DNA of 64,000 bases from Paenibacillus sp. J31TS4 (GTDB lineage: Bacteria; Bacillota; Bacilli; Paenibacillales; NBRC-103111), in the NCBI RefSeq assembly GCF_018403265.1, contig NZ_BOSI01000001.1, positions 310,001 to 374,000 on the forward strand, in the 5' to 3' direction. Position numbers and translations under genes: made by a program. How positions within the stretch are numbered: position 1 is the first letter of the stretch; each line of letters starts with the position of its first letter. The notes below the pieces were generated by a model, which saw nothing but the letters and a program-made list of their open reading frames with translations, ran no database searches and had not been told where the DNA came from. This document shows, in pieces, positions 59,846-64,000 of this stretch.

Positions 59846-62800
59846 CTAGATTCCCAACGAGGCCAGCAAGTTGTAAATCATAGCGGCTGCTTCGCCTCTC
59901 GTCGTTGTTTGGCCCGCGCGGAAAGCGCCATCCTCGTAGCCATTCAGGATGCCCGCAGATAGGGCATGTTCGATCGATGGTTTCGCCCAGGACGGAATGT
60001 CCGAAGCGTCAGTCAGGCTCAGTGCTTTGCTCGCCGAACCGGCGGTACCGGTTCCGTAAATCTGCAGAGCCCTCGCCGTCATCACAGCTGCTTCCGCCCG
60101 GGTCACGGTGAGCTCGCCATTGAAGCGAGTCGTGCCAGCTTCCTCGTACCCTTGAATTAAGCCCGCTTGCACAGCGGCCGCGATGTGCGGCTTCGCCCAA
60201 GACGGGATATCCGCATCATCCGAAAAGCCCGTGCTGCCTGAGGCTGCTTCGATCCCCAAGGCCGAAGCCAGCATTTTAGCGAATTCGGACCTCGTTACGG
60301 TTGTATCCGGACGGATGCTCCCATCCGGATATCCGGCCATGACCTTCATTCCCGCGAGGCGGCGAACATAGCTGGATGACCAATGATTCCCCATATCTGT
60401 CATCTCGGTAGGCTCGTGGGAGAAGACAGCGAACTTCGCGGTGTGATCGACATTCACCCGGATCGTTCCGTCTTGGGCTACGGTGCCGCCGATGAAGATC
60501 CAGCGCTTCTGACTTTCGTGATAATAGTACACAGCCGGTTGGCTGCCCGGCTTTACTTGCTTGGCGTCGTAGCTGAAGGAAAGCTCGAGCGGCTTCAAAA
60601 ACCGGCTGCCCGTCGTACTGGATAGTTCGAACATCTGGCTAACCGCACGGAGATCGCCATTCGCAGGAATCCGATTCGGTTCGACGACCGCAATCCGAAT
60701 CGTCCCCTTCGACGGCAAGGCTCCTGCAGGAATAGCAAGCTTCATTCCGCCTTGCAACTCCAGCTGCTTGCTTTCTTCCGGGTTCACATCCGCTTTCTGT
60801 TCTTTGCTCCCAGGGGCCGGTGCGGCACTCCCTCCACCGTGAGTTCCTTCCGATTGGTCACCTTGATCGGATGGAGTTCCATCTGATTGGTCCTCATCCT
60901 CGTTCTCACCCTCGTTCTGGTCCGTGTTCGAAGTTTCCTTCTTCACCGTCACTTTGCGTACCGCCTCTACAGCGGCATTTCCCGCCTGGTCTGTAACATG
61001 ATAGCGCAGCGTATAGATGCCGGCCGCTTTGGTGTTGACGTGGCCGGTCACCGTCACCTCACTTACAGGGCCTATATTATCGGTTGCCGACGCCCCTTGG
61101 TCACGGTAAGTCGCCCCGAATGGCACCGTTACGTCGGACGGTCCGTTCAACGTGATGACCGGCGCAGTTGTATCAATGCTGAGAGTCAGGATTGCCGTAT
61201 CCGTTGTAATCCCGGCCCCATTGTCGGCGTAATACCGAAGCTCGCTGTGCCCCTCCTTGGAAATCATGATCGGATTGCTGTACTCGTTCCATGTATCCCC
61301 GGCATCCAAACTATAGAACACCTTGACACGATCCAAGCTCTCGCCAACTGGCCGCAATGTGACGGCTGCATCCGAAACATACCATCCATTGCTTCCGGCT
61401 TGGCCGGCCACCTCTGCATGCACGGCCAGAGAATCCTCGCCCGCAGGAAGACGTAGAAGTTGTCCCGACACATCGAAGCCGGTAAAGGCGTTGTAGGTCG
61501 CCTGGATGCCATCCGTGTATAGACCTGTCTGTGCGGGCGTGTTCTCGAAAGGATCCTCTGCGTCAAAGATCAGCTTGTTGTTCACCCATACATAGAGTTT
61601 GCCGTTCGATCGGACCACCTTATAGAAGTTTTGCGCGCTGATCTCTTCACGAAGGGCGAAGGAGAAGGGGCGATTCGAATCGGAAGGCACGCTGAGTCGA
61701 AGTTGACTGGTTTTTACTGGGTCTGTAAAGTCAGCGATATGGTAATCTCCTCTACCCTTGTCTTGGTACGCGAAGGGTACCGAGTTCCAGCCATTCATCC
61801 AGCTGTCGAACTTGAACTCTGCCGAATTCGATTGAGGCAGCTCAAAGTTCTTGTTCATGTACGGGAATGGACCATGGGACCAGAGAATCTTGGCCGATGA
61901 TATTTCCGCTTCCGCACGCAGATCATACACATACTCGCGCTGGCCGTTCTCTGCGTAGTTGCTGTGCCCGTAGATCGTATCTCTCGCTGTGGGAGCGACT
62001 TCCATGATCTCCTCCCGGCCATCCACGACCTTGCGCAGCTCGAATTCGTTCGTAGCATAATTCGTACTTGCCGTCACGTAGTTGCGGTCGTCGATGTACT
62101 CGAGAATGACACCCGCTTTGCCATTGCCCGGCAAGGTTCCTGTATTCACATTCACCGAGAATTCATGTTCAAGCATCCGATCGCCCTTGACCGTGAGCGC
62201 TTCCCCGGCCGCAGGGGACTGCAAGCCCTTCTCGGAAACCGTCCATGCTTCATCCCAACCGCTGATATATGTACCGTATTCGCTCCAACCGGTCGTGACG
62301 GTTACGTTATCCATCCGAACCTTTGCCTTGTTGCTGATCAAGCCGATTCTCCCCGGAGCAGCTATCGCTTCATGCTCGAATACCGGCCGATCGTCGTTAA
62401 GGGTATAGTGATCCAATTCGGCAAACAATTTCGGACCGTTCTTATACACCCTGAGCGTATGATATTGCTCCTCGAAGTCCGCAGCACGTGGGTCATCGTG
62501 CAGGAACGCGAACGTAGACGGCAAATCTGTGACCGAGCTTCCAGCAACACCGTCGATGCGGGACTGGACGACCAGCTTCCGGTCATCACGGTCAATCAAC
62601 ACATTCGCATAGTTGTTCTCATCCTGATGCCATACGACAATACCGGCCTGCCCCTCATCCCCAAAATCTTTGTGATCGAATCGAAGATTGGCCTCGATAA
62701 ACACGTTTTCCGCTTCGTACCCTTTCAGCAGCACCCGCTTCGAATCGCTAGATGCGTGAAAGGTCAGCGCCCCGTTGTCGATCGATACGCCAGTCTTCGG

Positions 62801-64000
62801 AATATCGTAATGCTGCAAGCTGGCTTCCGAATCGAACCGGTCCTGGAACGTCGGTGTCCAGGCATCCGGATGGAGGCCCTCGGAATCATAGGACGTTGGT
62901 CCATCGACGACCATCTCCTGATCCCAGAAGTAGACGCGATCCTTCCCTTGCCCTTCGTTGCTGTTCCAGAATGCCTTATAGGTGACCCAAGTCTCGAACC
63001 CGTTCGGCCCCTTAATCACATTCGGTTGCGACGGTCCAACAATGTCCGGTTCCACCGGATGACCGTCCGTATCGTACAGACCGAAATCCAGATGGTAGAA
63101 ATTCAATGGAGCGCTGGTGTTTTTGCTGATCTCTACGGCGATCACGTTCTCCCCGGTCTGCAGCAGATCGGCGGGAACCTCGGCCATCTTGTAGGCTCGC
63201 TGCTGTCCGTCGAATGCGAACAACTCCTTGCCGTTCACATACAGCTTTCCGTTGCCTTGTAAACGATAGCGCAGCACCGTTGTCTCCGGCACGGTATCCA
63301 GATGGAACGAGCGCTTCGCCCACATGGAAGCCGGACCGTTCGGATGGGACCAAATCTCGGATCCCGCCTTTTTTCCGTCATTGTAGATGCTCGGAATTAG
63401 CGTTCGGTTCTCATCCGGCCAGCCGAAGCCGCCCTCTCCAGACACCCAGCCATTCGTACCGGAGCCAATCTTGTTCCAGCCCGGCTGAGGCGCCGTGAAG
63501 GTATATTGATACGGCTGGCTGCCATGCTCGGCTGTTGGAAGGATTACTTTGTACTTCAGCAGGAAGCCCTCAATAGTGCGCGCCAGCAGCTTGCCCGGGT
63601 ATTTGGAATCGTTCGTAAATTCATCGTAGCTGTCGGCTTGCGCCACGCCGGTTTCATAAAGACCAGTTTCGGGGAACATCTGATTGCCGACATACAGCAT
63701 GTAATACTGGCCGTTATGGTAGTACAGCTCCGCCCCTTCGAAATTGAAGAAGTTGATATTGGCCCAGTGGCCCTTCTGTGTAGTCAACGTCTCGATCGCC
63801 TTGCTGCGGCCCGGGTTGCCCTTCTCGTTGAAGAACGATTGCACGTTCCAGACCCACGCGCCGGCGCGCCCTGGTTTTGCCGCCCCGGTATTTGGATCCG
63901 GCTCATCCGGATTGACCTTGCGCTGGAAGACCAAATCTCCGTTGTGCGCGACGAACAGCTGCGGATCGATCCCATCGTCAAACTTCTTTTCCCATAAGCT
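59846..64000 (-). CDS. Giant S-layer-anchored GH43-like protein (C-terminal part, 5' end outside window)
   Basis: At least 1384 residues; the frame is open to the right edge. Order from the edge: GH43-like propeller pieces (DPQLFVAHNGDLVFQRK, FEGAELYYHNGQYYMLYVGNQ, QPNVIKGPNGFETWVTYKAFW) with a jelly-roll insertion; two concanavalin-like domains (AGIVVWHQDENNYANVLIDRDD and AGVILEYIDDRNYVTA); a chitobiase-type repeat (VFYSLDAGDTWNEYSNP); a DUF5011/HYR-type domain (DTTAPVITLNGPSDV); an acidic linker; a beta domain; and three SLH repeats (GYPDGSIRPDTTVTRSEFAKML and two more) that bind the cell-wall polymer. It would process a glycan at the cell surface; substrate unknown. Confidence 0.88.
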   Translation of the reverse strand, partial: SLWEKKFDDGIDPQLFVAHNGDLVFQRKVNPDEPDPNTGAAKPGRAGAWVWNVQSFFNEKGNPGRSKAIETLTTQKGHWANINFFNFEGAELYYHNGQYYMLYVGNQMFPETGLYETGVAQADSYDEFTNDSKYPGKLLARTIEGFLLKYKVILPTAEHGSQPYQYTFTAPQPGWNKIGSGTNGWVSGEGGFGWPDENRTLIPSIYNDGKKAGSEIWSHPNGPASMWAKRSFHLDTVPETTVLRYRLQGNGKLYVNGKELFAFDGQQRAYKMAEVPADLLQTGENVIAVEISKNTSAPLNFYHLDFGLYDTDGHPVEPDIVGPSQPNVIKGPNGFETWVTYKAFWNSNEGQGKDRVYFWDQEMVVDGPTSYDSEGLHPDAWTPTFQDRFDSEASLQHYDIPKTGVSIDNGALTFHASSDSKRVLLKGYEAENVFIEANLRFDHKDFGDEGQAGIVVWHQDENNYANVLIDRDDRKLVVQSRIDGVAGSSVTDLPSTFAFLHDDPRAADFEEQYHTLRVYKNGPKLFAELDHYTLNDDRPVFEHEAIAAPGRIGLISNKAKVRMDNVTVTTGWSEYGTYISGWDEAWTVSEKGLQSPAAGEALTVKGDRMLEHEFSVNVNTGTLPGNGKAGVILEYIDDRNYVTASTNYATNEFELRKVVDGREEIMEVAPTARDTIYGHSNYAENGQREYVYDLRAEAEISSAKILWSHGPFPYMNKNFELPQSNSAEFKFDSWMNGWNSVPFAYQDKGRGDYHIADFTDPVKTSQLRLSVPSDSNRPFSFALREEISAQNFYKVVRSNGKLYVWVNNKLIFDAEDPFENTPAQTGLYTDGIQATYNAFTGFDVSGQLLRLPAGEDSLAVHAEVAGQAGSNGWYVSDAAVTLRPVGESLDRVKVFYSLDAGDTWNEYSNPIMISKEGHSELRYYADNGAGITTDTAILTLSIDTTAPVITLNGPSDVTVPFGATYRDQGASATDNIGPVSEVTVTGHVNTKAAGIYTLRYHVTDQAGNAAVEAVRKVTVKKETSNTDQNEGENEDEDQSDGTPSDQGDQSEGTHGGGSAAPAPGSKEQKADVNPEESKQLELQGGMKLAIPAGALPSKGTIRIAVVEPNRIPANGDLRAVSQMFELSSTTGSRFLKPLELSFSYDAKQVKPGSQPAVYYYHESQKRWIFIGGTVAQDGTIRVNVDHTAKFAVFSHEPTEMTDMGNHWSSSYVRRLAGMKVMAGYPDGSIRPDTTVTRSEFAKMLASALGIEAASGSTGFSDDADIPSWAKPHIAAAVQAGLIQGYEEAGTTRFNGELTVTRAEAAVMTARALQIYGTGTAGSASKALSLTDASDIPSWAKPSIEHALSAGILNGYEDGAFRAGQTTTRGEAAAMIYNLLASLGI

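Noticed and set aside
61964-63262. 432-residue plus-strand open frame
   Set aside because: Antisense to the giant SLH protein gene, no start signal, no domain.

Overview
The window looks like a chromosomal segment of a spore-forming Bacillota, most likely Paenibacillus or a close relative. The inference rests on strong AGGAGG-type ribosome binding sites with frequent GTG/TTG starts, LplB/LplC-type sugar permeases with no ATPase of their own, very large secreted glycan-active proteins (one with S-layer homology domains), a class III fructose-bisphosphatase, a CdaS-type diadenylate cyclase, an ECF41 sigma factor and a perfect cre (CcpA) box. Base composition is moderately GC-rich overall, with AT-rich patches at about 5.9-7.2, 29-33, 48 and 56-59 kb.

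Layout. 0-9 kb: a membrane-anchored PstS-like protein, a proline-type M24 peptidase, a secreted YcdB-like protein, small AT-rich genes, and a TetR/flavin monooxygenase pair sharing one operator. 9.3-13.3 kb: a large secreted heparinase II/III-type lyase with carbohydrate-binding-like modules and a FIMAH-like tail. 13.6-16.3 kb: modA-modB and small membrane proteins. 16.7-28.2 kb: a glycan-utilisation locus made of a cre box, two sugar permeases, a solute-binding lipoprotein, a phosphodiester glycosidase, a divergent GntR regulator fused to a solute-binding domain, and a cohesin-like/beta-propeller/Big_2 secreted protein.

28.3-37 kb is a patchwork: an AHSA1-type protein, a TetR/membrane-protein pair with duplicated operators and a decayed transporter, about 1 kb of gene debris, two consecutive CdaS-like genes (the second lacking the RHR motif), a decaying quinone/flavin cluster and fbp. 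37.7-40.8 kb: an Ssu-type ABC operon with a DsbA-like gene. 41-47.8 kb: two frameshifted genes, then an ECF41 sigma factor, two paralogous NDH-2-like flavoproteins with matching upstream elements, a YhgE/Pip-type membrane protein and a remnant of a second sigma gene.

48-64 kb: DinB and DUF2935 proteins, an aldo/keto reductase, a luciferase-like monooxygenase, an EamA transporter behind a candidate purine-class riboswitch arranged as an ON switch, a methyltransferase, a polysaccharide deacetylase, a RibD-C reductase, a YtrA-type GntR/DUF1648 pair, and the C-terminal part of a giant S-layer-anchored, GH43-like protein that runs off the right edge.

How the genes fit together. The secreted lyases and binding proteins would cut and bind an acidic polysaccharide. 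The ABC permeases would import oligosaccharides using a shared ATPase encoded elsewhere. The GntR-solute-binding fusion could sense the product inside the cell, and CcpA could repress the operon when better sugars are present. The best candidates for new biology are the riboswitch-EamA unit, the tandem CdaS pair, the GntR-solute-binding fusion and the duplicated ECF41/NDH-2 module. All calls come from reading the sequence; no database search was run.
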